Below are positions 45,693 through 57,763 of a stretch of DNA of 64,000 nucleotides, piece by piece. This DNA is from Paramecium tetraurelia (taxonomy: Eukaryota; Ciliophora; Oligohymenophorea; Peniculida; Parameciidae), in assembly GCF_000165425.1 (NCBI RefSeq), contig NW_001799005.1, forward strand, positions 125,582 to 189,581, in the 5' to 3' direction. How positions within the stretch are numbered: the first letter of the stretch is position 1; the number at the start of each line of letters is the position of its first letter. The position numbers and the translations under genes were made by a program. The notes under the pieces are model-generated. The model made no database searches, had not been told where the DNA came from, and saw nothing but the letters and a program-made list of their open reading frames with translations.

Positions 45693-46577
45693 ATGATAAC
45701 TTCGCCTTAGGAGATGAGAATATTATCGAAGCGATTCTTCGGTAACAAGATCATTGATTCAATTGTGCTTGAGGAGATGAAGGAAAATTATTAAAATAAG
45801 GATAGAATTGCAAATATCATTTAGAGATGTTATCCTGAAAGTTACAAGTTATATTTGGATTTAGGTAAGAAAGAGATTTATTGTTATATAAGATCCTTAG
45901 CTTCTAAGCATCTTCATTTAGTATTTCTTAAACTAACTTAATTTTGTGATTGAAAAAAAGTATATATTTCAAAGAGCTACATGCTTGTTGGAATTGAGTG
46001 TCCATTTATTCAATATTTCATGGGAGAAAAGATGGAATCGAGAAAAATCATTTGAAGAGTTCAGATAAATAATTGTCAGGCATTCATTATATAGGTTAAT
46101 ATCGATATTAATAAATGCAGACCACCACATAATGTTTACATATTTAGTTTGGACAACTTGAAAGAGATTTCGTCGCATTTTCTATAGACATTCTTTAGAT
46201 TCTATAGAGCTTACTTCTTCACATTCACTCCCTGGGTTGACATCGTGGTCACAACTTATCAGAAACATTAAATTAAAAAGGATGTGAAGGATTTAGAGTT
46301 GGAGAAGTTGAGACAGGAAGCAGAATAATATAATGATTAGATTGATCCAGAAATGATGGAACAATTGATGAGTGGCAATTCCATATATTAGATTCCTGAA
46401 AAGAAGAAGAGGGAGATGTTAGAATAACAATAGTAGAAAGAGAAATAAGAAAGAATAGACAGAGTACTAAAGAAGAGATTAGAAGAGTTATAATAAGTGT
46501 TTGATTAAAAAATTAAAGAATAAGATGAACATTTCATAAAATTGGCTGAAGATTTAAAAAACCCAAAGAAAAAGTGA
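45693..46577 (+). CDS. CFAP119: CFAP119 (CCDC189) homolog
   Basis: 272 residues after removing a 40-nt intron (45921-45960) and a 26-nt intron near 46096. The N-terminal helical half leads to the signature HSLYRPPHNVYIFSLDNL, then EISSHFLQTFFRFYRAYFF, paralleling CCDC189 '[37 protein letters not shown]'. The C-terminus is a long Glu/Lys/Gln coiled coil. The family is a cilia/flagella-associated (axonemal) protein. It converges with the acyl-CoA oxidase gene, 47 bp away. Confidence 0.85.
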
Positions 46578-46624
46578 TTCATTAACTATAAATATGTTAT
46601 GATTATAAATTTATTGATTGTCTA

Positions 46625-48515
46625 TCATAATCTAGCCTTTAGATTTAGTTTGTCCCAATCAATATTGATAAAGTTTCTTTGTCTATACATTCCAACACCG
46701 TTAGCCAAGTAATCCAAAAATTCTATTTAAATTATGATTTACATATATACCTAATTTGTTATTGCCACTAAACTATTAATCAATCTCAGCCAGTATTTCA
46801 ACTTATTTGAAATCAGCAATACCAAAAGATATAATAGTTGTTCTATTCTCTAAAATTAAGAATAGTCCAAACAATTTGTGTATTTTTAACAATTCCAAAC
46901 TATAACCACTGCTCTTTATTTGTGCTCCCATTTACTTATAAATATTAGTATATCCAAAAAGAACAGAAGCCTTTATCAATTCACATTAATTAAGTTCATT
47001 CCATGAAGTTTAAATTGAATGACCATTAATTAAATTATTCTAGAAGTTTTCCACAGTCTTCTTACAAAATGAATAACTCAATCTCTCTAAAACTTCCTCT
47101 AAATTTTGGAAAGATGCCTTTTGATTGTTTTCTTAAGTATATTTATTGAAATAGGAAGCCATTCCTGTAAATTATGCATTTCCCCCACTCACTTTTCCGA
47201 ATTGTTTTAACAAATATTAAGCTGTTTATTGCATTAAAACATTATTATCTCCTTCATAGGTCACAAATGGAACATTATCAGCATATATTATAGTTAGATC
47301 AGATGCATTTAAATGTCCAAATGGTGCGATTTGCATTGCCTCTCTTGAAGTTTTGACTGCCTCCCATCCTGCAATACTCTTCATTTGACTAGAATATAAA
47401 TGAACTAATTGTAAAGTTTCATTGACTTATTTGTCATTGGCTTTTAGTTGATTTTAAAATCTAGTGAACATTTCTTTTACTTAAGCATTGGCTATTATTT
47501 GTGCATATTACACCACATAACTTCTTAACAATCTAAATATTATGGCTTCATTTTCTATTGATTATGTTTTCAATAAGGGTTTGACTTAATAATAAGCCAG
47601 ATTATTAGTAAACAATCCAAAAATAGAGAAAACATTCACCAATCCAACTCTTAAATTAAGCATACTGCCATATCCATATTTAATAGCATTTTTTGAAGAT
47701 GTAGTCACCTATCCAGATTCATCGACTTTAGTATATCTCATCAACATATTGTTTCTATCGATACGAACATTCTTTAATCCCAAATATCCATTGTCAGCCC
47801 TTAAGAAACCTAATTTTGGTCCAATGTCTCCAACATCAACTCCCTCTAAAGCCTTAAGTGTTTTAGGTTCTCTAATAGGAACAACAAATGTTTAAATGCC
47901 GATATCCTTGCCATTTACTGTTGTTCTGGCTTGTAAAACACTATGGGTGGCAAAGATACCTAGTTATCCTGGCCAAAATTTAAACGCAGATGCTTTTGGA
48001 GTGTTTATAATGAAGGAATTATTTTCAAAAACCGCAGTTGTTTATAAGCCTTGCACATCTGAACCATGTCCTACTTCAGTTTAGGCATAGGCTCCACGAA
48101 TTTGATAATTGAATGTAAGATCTTGCCAATGTTTGACTTGTTCTGGTGTTCCCAACATTTGGATTGTTGGCAAAAAGGCTTACCAATTTAGATAGAAGGT
48201 TCCTAAAGATGTACATTGGAGACATTACCTAATTCATATAATTAATGCTAAAATTGAATGAGATGAGTATTCCCTGGAAACTTTTTTTTGAGCATTTATT
48301 ATGCCTTGGCGTATCTCTGACTTAGGCCAATATAGCCTTCCTTGTAGTTTTCTTAGACACCTTGAGGATTGTCCACCAAGACTGATCATTAACGAAATTA
48401 AATTACAATCGTATGCTGTTGGATTTTTTTCAAATTCCTAAACAAAGTACTCCAATTCTGATTTAATGGAGGGTTCAAGAAGAATGTTGTAGATATAATT
48501 TTTGAATTAATCCAT
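46625..48515 (-). CDS. Peroxisomal acyl-CoA oxidase
   Basis: About 603 residues with three introns (25, 26 and 28 nt; total length fits). ACOX-type blocks in order: a helical N-terminus; AYAQTEVGHGSDVQGLQTTA (flavin/substrate region, 'TE.GHGS..RGLETTA' in the family); NTPKASAFKFWPG; FVVPIREP; GPKLGFLRADNGYLGLKNVRI; and TYEGDNNVLMQQTAQYLLK, which holds the catalytic Glu. The protein ends in ARL, an acceptable PTS1 peroxisome signal. It catalyses the first, H2O2-producing step of peroxisomal beta-oxidation: acyl-CoA to trans-2-enoyl-CoA with FAD. Confidence 0.93.
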
Positions 48516-48683
48516 TTAAGAAATTTATTAGTTCCTAATATAAATAAACACAATGCTAATTATATGGGTTTGAAAATTTACATTATATTTAGAAATTTTA
48601 TTCTCTAATTTTTTTTTATAAGATAGAAAAGATATGATAACTTATAATGCTGGTAAATATATATTTATAAAATTCATTCATTC

Positions 48684-50168
48684 TCATTAATCAGAAAGCT
48701 GTGAATGAAAGTTACACAGATCTAAGGGGAATAGATGAATACGATACCTTCCATTGATCTTGGCATCTTGGAAATGTCCTAAGACACTAAGACTGCATCC
48801 TACATCGGAATAGAGTATTTTGCAAGAGCTTTGATTAATGAATCTATGAATTAATACAAGATATTATTACTTCATGTTTAAGATAGGCGTCATGCATCCA
48901 AAGTATTAATACATTTACTCTATGGTGACACCTGAAAGACCTGTAATTTAGATTGCATTGGACAGTTGCTGTGCTATGATGGGCTTCCTCTCGTTGGGGG
49001 GCAAGGCTACTTGACGAGCATCCTGTGGTAGCTTTTCGGAGATCATCAAAGTCATAGGCATTCCCAAGAGAAGGCCTTTATTGAGTAAGTTTTTGATTCT
49101 GATTGCTTCTTCTTTGGAAGCCAGTTGGAGGAAGGCTCCATATTGGCTTTGATAGATGGCATCTACTCTTGTGATTGTACTAAAGATGTTGTACACCACT
49201 CGTAGATTGGTATTGGGATGCTGCACTACCAAATATTAGGGTAGAGGAGTGGGAGTCATTAAGAAGGGACTGCTTTGCGATTAAGGGTAGGGAGTGAAGG
49301 GACTGGCTCCACAGGAAAAGGGATTGCTAGAGTCATTGCAGAAGACTTCATTGTAGTTGTCTTCGGAACGAGCAGATTTTTTAGACTTTGCTGATTATTC
49401 GGAGGTGATACTCTCTCCGTCTGAAAACTCCTCTTTGTCATCTTCGGATGATTCTTCGAGGATTTGCTGTCTTATAGAGTCTAGAGTCGAATGTTAAAAG
49501 GGGGAAGGGGAGGGACTGGTAGTTGAGGATACGATCTATTTTTATTTCTTGCCTTCTCGTTGGAGCACGGAAGCATAATTACGCAATTGTTGTTAATAAA
49601 GGACTGTCAACTATTGGGTTTGATTTCGATACTCTTGGATCTGCTGGATGAGGGAAATTTGTTCTTTTAAATCAGTAGTCTAATTCAATTGAGAAATGAA
49701 TTGATTCAGAATTTCAAGGTTCTGTTGCAATTGTTGGTTGAGGGAATTCGAATCTTCCTTGAGTTGTTGGAAAAATTACTGTTTGGATTGAAGAGCAGTG
49801 TAATCTTAATTTTTAAATATTGTTTATACCCACTCCGCAATTGTTGTTATTCTGAAACACAAGGGAATCTCGTTAGCTGAGGTGGACTCTCATTTTGAGT
49901 TAGTAATCGAAGAGAGTGCCATCTAAGATAAGTGCTGATTGTGCCTATTAGGCTGTCTCGTACTCGATGAATACTTTCCAAATGATCTTTCTTTCGAAAA
50001 TGAGAATCTTAAAATAATGAGGGAACATCTAAATACCTTTTTAACTTATCCGAAGACAGAGAAGGTTCTGAAGAACTGACTGTGTTCAAGCACTTTCCCC
50101 TGTTTGTTGGTGACCAACACCAAAATCACAGGGGTTGGTGAACTCGGTGAGGGTGAATTCTTGTTCAT
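48684..50168 (-). CDS. PTB/hnRNP-L-like RRM protein
   Basis: About 476 residues with introns of 29 and 25 nt near 50030 and 49820. Start MNKNSPSPSSPTPVILVLVT. RRM1 occupies roughly residues 13-95 (FFRTFSVFGQVKKILIF, then KVFIEYETAQQAQSALILDG). A Gln-rich coiled coil and a Ser/Pro/acidic linker follow. RRM2 (LRVVYNIFSTITRVDAIY, then GAFLQLASKEEAIRIKNLL) and a third RRM-like unit (IQITGLSGVTIEQMYQYFG) close the protein. The aromatic-poor RNP positions and linker layout are like the polypyrimidine-tract-binding family. The last about 70 residues are the least certain; an alternative frame there is also open. Probable role: splicing or mRNA regulation. Confidence 0.75.
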
Positions 50169-50223
50169 TAAAAAAATAATAATTGATAAATCTAAATTTT
50201 ACTTTTCCTTTTAATAGTCATTT

Positions 50224-51426
50224 TCATGAGCTTTTTGCTTTTTTACTGGTCTTGTGATCACCTGCATGATGTTTGTTACTATGATGTTGGTGTTGTTTGT
50301 CCTTTTTTTTCTCCTGCTCCTACTCACTGACATATTGAGCAACTAAGCTATTGACTATGGAAATCATAAAGAATCCTATCATAAGAATAATGAAGTAATC
50401 CCACAATTGAGCCAACAAGGGTTTGGTGCCTTCTTTGAAAAGAGAAGGATCTCTCAGTTGTTTTCTTTGCTTATCAAGTAACTCACTCAAAAATTCATAG
50501 ATGAAGGGAACGTATTTTTGGATCAAGCTGAGTAAGGCCTTGACTGGTTCTTATGAGAACACAAACACAGTCATGGGTAACTAGGAAAGCATGGCAAATC
50601 ATACATACCTGAATGTGCATTTTGATGAATGCCTTTACCCAAAACAGTGGCTCCAAAGAAGGTCCAGAAGGAAATCAAGAAGTGACCACAAGTAATGCCT
50701 GCTAAATCGAATAAGGGGTTTGGAATGGATGCACACAACATAACAGTGAGGAATGCATTTTTCTATAATTTATTGTAAATAAGCAATTTCATTCTATGCA
50801 TAAAAGTATCTAAAATAGAGATAGAGACTTACTTTCATCCTTCTTTTCCAAGACTTCCTCCAACTCCTCCAATTTCTTATTGGCCAATGCAGCAGCTCTG
50901 GCAACGAAATAGGGTGGCAACTCTCCTATTGCTGTACCGATGCCAAAGAGAACTGTCTCAAAATAGACCTACTTCACAATATCGAACATAGCAATTCCAG
51001 TTGCCTCCTTTGGACATTCCACATATTACGTGGCATACTTTGATGGCACGAATAAAGGGAGTGCATTGCATTCGTAAGCTTGAATTGTGGTCTTAGCAAT
51101 GTGAGGACCCAAATACAACACGAATGTGTGCAAACCTGTTCCCAAACCAACAGATGACATAATTCCCAATACAAGCCAATACAACATAAAATAAGCAATC
51201 TCATCACCCTGTCTCACCAACTAAACAACATTCATAATTGGATTAATACCTCAGAGTGTTCGCCTTCCACAAATCTGGGTGCAATCACAATCAGAGCCAA
51301 GAATCCAATGATGTGCCAAAATTTACTTAAATATTTAACCGCATCCTTTGCATAATTAAACAGGACTATGGAAAACAAATACAAAGTCTTGATTGGATTC
51401 GAAAACAGTGTTGGTGCCTCAACCAT
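50224..51426 (-). CDS. VMP1: VMP1 homolog, ER membrane/autophagy protein
   Basis: Start [22 protein letters not shown]1-specific blocks: [77 protein letters not shown] and a C-terminal TM helix with a His/Lys-rich tail. Introns of 29, 23 and 28 nt are placed. Between the FWTFFGAT and KAFIKMHIQ blocks there is one base too many (at the GGG/CCC run about 50638-50640). Dropping it gives 373 residues with every block in frame. VMP1 is an ER multispanning scramblase of the DedA/SNARE-associated fold needed for autophagosome formation and lipid-droplet/ER contacts. Confidence 0.9.
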
Positions 51427-51481
51427 TAATTAAATTATTATTTATGTATTTATACATTGAATAATAGAATATTGATCTCAA

Positions 51482-52599
51482 TCATTACTCTTCCTCCTCT
51501 TACGCCTACAGCTTTGCCTATTTCTCCTCTATGGCTCCCTCTATAACACTAATCACTTCGTAAATGTCGCTGCTATAAACCATCTACTTGAATTTCAAAT
51601 ATTCTATCATTCTATTAACATCATTCAATTCATCCGCATAATTAAACTGTTCAGCCAGTCTCTTATTCAAATGCTTATTCACAGCGTGTTACAGAACATT
51701 TCCAAAGGTATAGGCCTTAGTCGTTTTCATCCAAAACTAATAGGCTATGATCATGTCAGTGACTCCGAGCATGAAAGTCACAGGCTCCATGACATCCCAT
51801 CCCCAGACAACATATGTTCCGTATTGAGTAAAGGCTATTTACATGAGAATGTAAAAGTAAATCTAATACAAAGTTGTCTACTCCTTCATTTCCAACTCCT
51901 TTATGATAGAATCCTTCAAATGAGCTAAACGATTCTATTTGCACTCCAGAAATGAGATCTAATCATCTATTATCTGCTTCTGGGCCTAAGAGTAGATACC
52001 CAATTTCATGATGACCTTCTTTATTATCAACATGATCAAGTCCTTATCGTAAGTCAACTCCTTGTGTTTCTCGATCTCAGACAACAGTTTTTGGATAAAA
52101 TTGCTCAATACCACCTTTGTTCTCTGTGGCACATCAATCTCTTAGAAATATTCATGCAATGCGTGTTGGGTGATTGGATAGTTGTCGATCAAGTCAATCA
52201 CTGGTGGGTTGTCTACTTTATTGAGAATTATGTAGTTTTCTGTCTAATTCAACCTTAAAACCATGTCTTCCGCCAACACCAATTGCATGGGAGTGGAGGA
52301 TGCATATTCAATTTATTCATGATTGTTGGTTTATTGATATAATCCGACACTCTTCACATCGTCGATCTATTTCTTGATGGCCTATTGGAGTTCAAGCACA
52401 GTCCCTTCAGCTTTGAAGAATACCTTCTTGCTGTGGAAGTAGAAATACAAAACTAAAAAGGTTGCTATCAAACAATTGTACCCTCTTACTTGAGATTAAG
52501 GTTTTTGGTTTCCTCCTATGAAAATCTCTACAACATGAGGATGTCCTAGAAATTGTACCTCTTTAATGAACAGAATCTGTAGAGACTTTTTAATAACAT
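51482..52599 (-). CDS. MCU: Mitochondrial calcium uniporter pore subunit
   Basis: 349 residues after removing introns of 31 and 37 nt. The start MLLKSLYRFCSLKRDFHRR is a textbook mitochondrial presequence (Arg/Lys plus Leu/Phe, no acids), which supports this ATG. A beta-grasp-like matrix domain (VFFKAEGTVLELQQAIK) is followed by coiled coil and TM1. The pore signature WDVMEPVTF (WDxxEP/DIME motif) then leads into TM2. A C-terminal coiled coil ends in Glu-rich sequence. MCU is the Ca2+-selective channel of the inner mitochondrial membrane. The Asp and Glu of the selectivity ring are both present. Its ATG is 13 bp from the divergent plus-strand ATG. Confidence 0.9.
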
Positions 52600-52611
52600 A
52601 ATTTAATTATT
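52600..52611. promoter_or_regulatory. 12-bp divergent spacer between MCU and the next gene
   Basis: Only 12 A/T base pairs separate the two start codons (minus 52597-52599, plus 52612-52614). Promoter elements for at least one gene must lie in the other gene's coding sequence, unless one of the starts is wrong. Confidence 0.5.
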
Positions 52612-54133
52612 ATGAAATCATCTCTTGTAACGGAGAACGGACGCAGAACCAAAACCACTCCTGATCAAAGCTCTCTGATTAGTTACTCATCCCGCAAGTC
52701 TTGTCTCTCCAGCGTATGTAATTTTCACCATTAACCAGGAACGCAAAACCCAAGTCAAAGCTACATGCAAAGTATTGTGTGAGATGAGAGAGGATCAGTC
52801 AAGCAATCTAGCAGTCAAGTTTACACAACTTCAAATCGTTTTAGCCACTCAATCTATTATACAAGTAATCTCCAAATTCCGGTCCGCTAAATTGTAGACA
52901 TACTTCTGGATTCTTCTATAAGATCGCAGAATCATACACCCATCCGCATAAAATCATTCTATTGAATCGATTCCCTTGCCTCAAGTCGTTGATGATTGGT
53001 CTTACCTATAGTTTCAGCATAAAACCAAATTAAAATAGCGTCATCACAATCAAAGCTCCTCTCCCTGGATACTGATGAAAGTCCTAAATAAAATCAAGTA
53101 AAAACAATAGAGGTCTTTCTTTCAACTCATTAACCAAAACGCCAAAATATGTCAAGGAACTCTACTACTTCGAAAATTCATCAAAAAACATCATAATCTA
53201 TAAAAATGCAGCTCTCTTCTTTGCATCGTATAATTTGCATAGAATTATCAAAATTCTGATTCATTAGATTGTAGTAAGCAAGATTCCGATTCCATGTAAT
53301 TATAACAACAATAACAAAAAGATAGCAATATTGAAGAGATATCAATTAAGGAATAATTGGCTATTAAATTTGCAAGTACAACAATTTTGGCATCAATGCT
53401 AAACTCAAAACACATTAATTTAAATTTTTATTTCTTTTTAAATTTCTTAAGATGCTAATAAAACAAATCCTAATTCATTAGAGATGTAAATTTATATTAA
53501 GGGATTGAAGTAAGTCAAGTTAATTATGATCAATCATCTTTATAAGAAAACTAATAAGTTATAGCAGCTTAAAATCTGCATTCGTTCCTGTTTATCAAAT
53601 TATAAAATTATTTCTAAGCAATCAAAATTTTTCATTTGAAAAATGATTATTAGATAGCTGAGACTATGAACACCATGATTATCAACAAAAATTGTGATCT
53701 ATCTAATTCATTTGAAGATCTAAACACTCAGAGAATATTAGTCACTAATCTGTAAGAGGAGGAAATTGAGCAATCGTAAGTAAAAAATAGTACAGAACAA
53801 AAGAAGATCTCTTCCTTACAGAACATAACAGAGATTGAAGAATCTACCAAGTCTACTAAGGCAGTAAAAGTGGAGGATTAACACTTATAACTAAGTATGA
53901 ATACTAAAAAGAAGAAGACGAAAAATAATAAAATCAAGAACGCAATCAAATAGTATTGCAGTATCCAGTCATAATCGTAAAGACGACTGAGCAATGAGAG
54001 CATGGCTAAGACTGAGAGTTTTGGATTAATCCATAATTAGGAAGCGAAGAAATCAAAGAATGCTGCTACACTTTATACTGCCTATATATCAATTGTTGTG
54101 ATTATAATAGTATTTATTTTGTTTTTGAAATGA
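52612..54133 (+). CDS. Tail-anchored membrane protein, unknown
   Basis: 499 residues with one 22-nt intron near 52782. Start MKSSLVTENGRRTKTTPDQS. A Ser/Arg/Gln-rich N-terminus leads into helical stretches and a Gln-repeat patch, then a Lys-rich segment (NTKKKKTKNNKIKNAIK). The final residues form a single hydrophobic helix (AYISIVVIIIVFILFLK) right at the C-terminus, typical of tail-anchored (SNARE-like) proteins. No family recognised. The opposite strand also reads as an open membrane-like frame, but that reading contains TGA stops. Confidence 0.72.
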
Positions 54134-54160
54134 TTAATAAAATTAATTATTTTATTAAAG

Positions 54161-54959
54161 ATGTCAAGAGAATCATCGATTTCGGAAGGAGGAGGATGGG
54201 TGTAATGGTTTTGTGCAATGGAAGATCATCAGTTTTTGTGTGAAGTGGATGATGAATTCATAAGGGACAACTTCAACTTGTACGGTTTGAAGAGCAAATT
54301 CAATTTTTATAAGTAATTTTGAAATGTTAGCCTTTTAAGTGAAGCATTGGACTTGATTTTAAGTTCTGAAACACCAGACGACGAGGATTTGGAAGACGAA
54401 AGGTTCTTGGAAGTTTATTAGGAGGCTACAGACTTATATGGTTTGATTCATGCAAGATTCATCATAACAGCCAAAGGTATATAGATATATCGATGAAGGT
54501 TTGAGTATGATGAAGGAAAAGTACTTGGGAGGTAAATTCGGAGCCTGCCCAAGGGTGTTATGTGAAAGATAGAATGTTTTGCCTGTGGGAATGAGTGAGG
54601 AATTACGTACTTCGAGAGTGAAGGTGTTCTGTCCTAGGTGTGAAGAGGTTTACATCCCAAAGAAGAAATGTCCCGATGTTGACGGTGCTTACTTTGGTTG
54701 TTCATTCCCATCTATATTTTTAATGGTAAGTGTTTCATATTGAATTTCTTAGAACTTCATTTAGGAGGTCCAAATTCCTGCAAACAATTAGACTTATGTG
54801 CCTAGAGTGTTCGGATTTAGAATTTACAAGAAAAAGGGATCTCGTTATTAGGATACTTAATAAAAGGTTGCTGAAATCACTCATTATTCTGAGGAATAAT
54901 TAAAGAAGTTGAGAGGGAAGAATGATCAACAAGCAAAAGAGGATTATGTTCAAAAGTGA
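54161..54959 (+). CDS. CSNK2B: Casein kinase 2 regulatory subunit beta
   Basis: 240 residues after removing introns of 27, 22 and 27 nt. Blocks match CK2 beta in order: WVQWFCAMEDHQFLCEVDDE, FIRDNFNLYGL, an acidic loop, LIHARFIIT, YLGGKFGACPRVLC, VKVFCPRC (the zinc Cys pairs), DGAYFG, and VPRVFGFRIY. It dimerises through the zinc finger and regulates the CK2 tetramer. Length is close to the usual 215-240. Confidence 0.95.
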
Positions 54960-55010
54960 ATTAGTGTTTTTGTTTTTGTTATTAAAATTTTTAAATCTTT
55001 TTTAAAATAA

Positions 55011-55346
55011 ATGCCTAAGGAAATCCAAGATGTTAAGGTGTTCCTCTCACTCATGAAAGGTAGCGAAGCATAAGGAAAAGATGCTAGCAAAGAACCAAAA
55101 AAGAGTACTCATTTCTATTTATCCATTCAGACCTCTATATCAAAGAGTCAAAGAAGATCACCAAATTCAAGTTGAGAGGCAAGAAATATCTCTTCACCTT
55201 CAAAACAGCTGATAAGAATAAGGCCCAAAAAATTCAATAAACACTCCCATAGAGTATGATATTCATTCACATTCTTAGATGTTAATAAAATTGTTATCGG
55301 TAATGGAGGAAAGAAATAATAAACCAAAAAGAAGTAAAAGAAATGA
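55011..55346 (+). CDS. RPL38: Ribosomal protein eL38
   Basis: 94 residues after removing introns of 26 and 25 nt. Start [17 protein letters not shown] matches 'MP.KI..IK.FL', and [15 protein letters not shown] matches the 'KFK.R.SRYLYTL' core, followed by KAQKIQQTLP ('KA.KLKQSLP'). The basic tail (KKQQTKKKQKK) is longer than the usual 70-residue protein. 60S subunit component. Confidence 0.85.
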
Positions 55347-55614
55347 GCACTGATTTATTACATATACAGTACATTATTTGGAGCATATTTAATATAAAAA
55401 GTTCATTGCAATCATCGAAATACTAGAATTTATATTTCTTTTAATTTTCGGTTTTCTGAATTGCTATTCCCAATATATATATATATTAAATACTTTCAGA
55501 ATTAATTAATAAAAATATCTTCATTAATCTACATTATTTATGTGTTTAAGATGAAAAATCATTGTTAATTTAGTTTTTTACAAGACATTTTAATATTATA
55601 AATATACAAATATA
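55347..55614. other. AT-rich intergenic region
   Basis: Spacer between the 3' ends of two convergent genes, including a short (TA)n run near 55474. No gene seen. Confidence 0.5.
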
Positions 55615-56523
55615 TCATTTTGTTTGATTAAGTCTTTTCTTAATTTCATCAGTAATTTATTAGGAGGTAGCAGATTTATCCATTAGTATTTATAGTATTT
55701 CATCACTCGTACATCTAAGTTGTATATTGACACAAAGCAATTTTTCAATGATGTGTCTTACGTATTCTGGTAAAATAGTTAATTTTAATTCTTTCCAAAA
55801 TTTGCTCCATTCTTCATTTTTTATTAACTTCCACCAAGCATCTTCAGTTGAAGGATTATTTGATTCAAAGGGAGGGTGTCCTGTAACCATAATAAAGTAA
55901 ACAACACCTAGAGAAAACATATCACATTTTTTTAGATCTTATGGAATATGCCAAATTTCAGGTGCTGTGTATCCTTCACTTCCTGAAATTGTTGCCTTAG
56001 GAATTGGTGTGGATCCATTAATTTTAGCAAACCCTAAGTCACATAACTTAACCTTAAAATCAAGAGAGATCAGTAAGTTATCCAACTTAATATCTCCATG
56101 AGTTATTCCTTTAGAGTGAAGAAAAGAGAGAGCTTCTGCAATTTATTAAGTGATGCCATTTGCTATAGCAAGGGGCAAAGGACCTTGGAGTAGTACCTTG
56201 TAGAGGGAGCCGAAAGGCATTAATTCAAGAAGCATACAAGAACAATCTGAACAATAGCCAATCATTTAGATAATGTGCGGATGTTAAATGTGACGAAGGA
56301 TTTGGATTTCGTTCTCTTCAAAATATCACTTGATAATTACGAATAGATTAATGGCATTTTACTCAGTTGTCTGAGCCAGACATTTTAATGCATATTGTTA
56401 TTTAGTTTGTTTGTCCATAGTCAAAAATACAGTACTATCATGGCCTTTGCCTAATAATTTGGAAAAATTGATTTAGTAATTTGCCGCAAATTGCTCGGGA
56501 GTAAACATCAAATTATTAATCAT
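55615..56523 (-). CDS. Serine/threonine protein kinase
   Basis: 293 residues with one 27-nt intron near 56325. All kinase landmarks are visible: glycine loop LGKGHDSTV, the VAIK lysine in YALKCL, helix-C Glu in NEIQILRHIQHPHII, catalytic HGDIKLDN (His-x-Asp and Asn), CDLGFA in place of DFG, TAPEIW (APE), and CDMFSLGVVYFIMVTGHPPF. The protein is almost only a kinase domain. The Phe-to-Leu in the DFG triplet still keeps the metal-binding Asp, so it is probably active. Subfamily not assignable; CAMK-like or ciliate-expanded group. Confidence 0.92.
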
Positions 56524-56547
56524 TTTTATTAATATAACAAATTCAAA

Positions 56548-57579
56548 TCAAAATGCTTTAGTAGCCATCATCCTTCCCAAAATGGCATTGAGATTTTCAT
56601 CTAACAGTTCATCAACCTTCAACCCTAGATGTTTTTTAGGATCCCTCTTGCCTGTATTCTTTATTTTGGTTTCCTGCTCTCCCTTTTTTGATTCATCATC
56701 TAAAACTTAACTAAATTAAATACCTATCAATTTTTGATACTCTGAAGCCAATTTTGACATCTCCTCAACGCATAACTCATTTTTATTGCTATTCTCAATT
56801 GCCGAATTGCATCTAAAATTTATAATTATTCCAATTACTTCAATCCTTCAGCCCAACTGTTCTTATACAGATTCTGAAGCATCTTCTATTCCAAATCGTT
56901 GCATTTAAATTTAATATTGATGGAATAATAGTATCTATTGAGTCCTCTTAACAGAGCCTCAAGTCCAGGTTTTTGAAGATGGCCAGTGTTGGATGTGGTT
57001 TGTCGTGGTTCCTATTGAGTGATCATGCTTGATTGGGGAATCAATCTAAATGCATCGATGACGACCTTGCCTCTAACTGATTGGATGGGGTCAATAACAA
57101 CAGCAATGGATTTCTTATTTAATTATTCATATGATTATTGTGTATTGATGTCGACTTGCAATAATTGGATATAAATAGGTACCGCTTGATAACCAACAGC
57201 CATAAGAGGGATGGGAATGGTACCATCCTATGCAATTTTCCATTCTCCCAGTTAAATTGAGCAATTCAACCATTTTTTATTAGAAAATAGGATCCACTGA
57301 TTCCACAGACACACTGCTCGCTGTCTAAGGCATTGAGAATACATCATAGACTCTGATGTGGTAGTCGTCTACTATATCACCTAGGAGTAGACCCATGACT
57401 TCAAAGGGGATGCCTGCTCTTGCATGCTAGGAGATGGTGAGGGATGGATATTACTTTGAGCATTTTGATCAAGGCTAGAGCACTGATTGTAACTTATTCG
57501 GCAGTATCTGGAATGGAGGTTTCAGGAGGTGCATTTCCATGTGCTGCTCCCAATTACTGCATCAAGTTTTGAATGTTCA
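56548..57579 (-). CDS. PSMD14: 26S proteasome deubiquitinase RPN11
   Basis: 317 residues after removing introns of 28, 26 and 24 nt. The MPN+/JAMM zinc motif is intact across the first intron: [14 protein letters not shown], preceded by GWY, with the upstream Glu in [34 protein letters not shown] is the Rpn11 insert region. The C-terminal helices end [18 protein letters not shown], comparable to 'PKRHLEEHVDVLM'. Role: removes ubiquitin chains from substrates at the 19S lid. Confidence 0.95.
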
Positions 57580-57763
57580 TGAGGGGAATACAAATTTAAA
57601 TAAAATAAAGCAATACTGGGGTTCTGATACAAAGTATTAATAATTATGGGAATTTAAAAATTTAAATTATGAGAATTTGCAATTTGATTGGTTTTTTTTT
57701 GTTTAAATATGTTTGATAACATTTTAAATATTTTAAATATAAAGCAAATTATAAGCGCAAAAA

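Noticed and set aside
48700-48930. Separate 77-codon plus-strand gene (MKVTQIQGEQMN...)
   Set aside because: It overlaps the third RRM-like unit of the minus-strand RNA-binding protein, whose frame is better supported, although the last part of that protein remains uncertain.
52640-53420. Minus-strand open reading giving a multi-pass membrane-like protein upstream of, and in frame with, MCU
   Set aside because: It carries in-frame TGA codons that no intron can remove. The plus strand over the same bases gives a continuous 499-residue protein with a proper start, one intron and a tail anchor.
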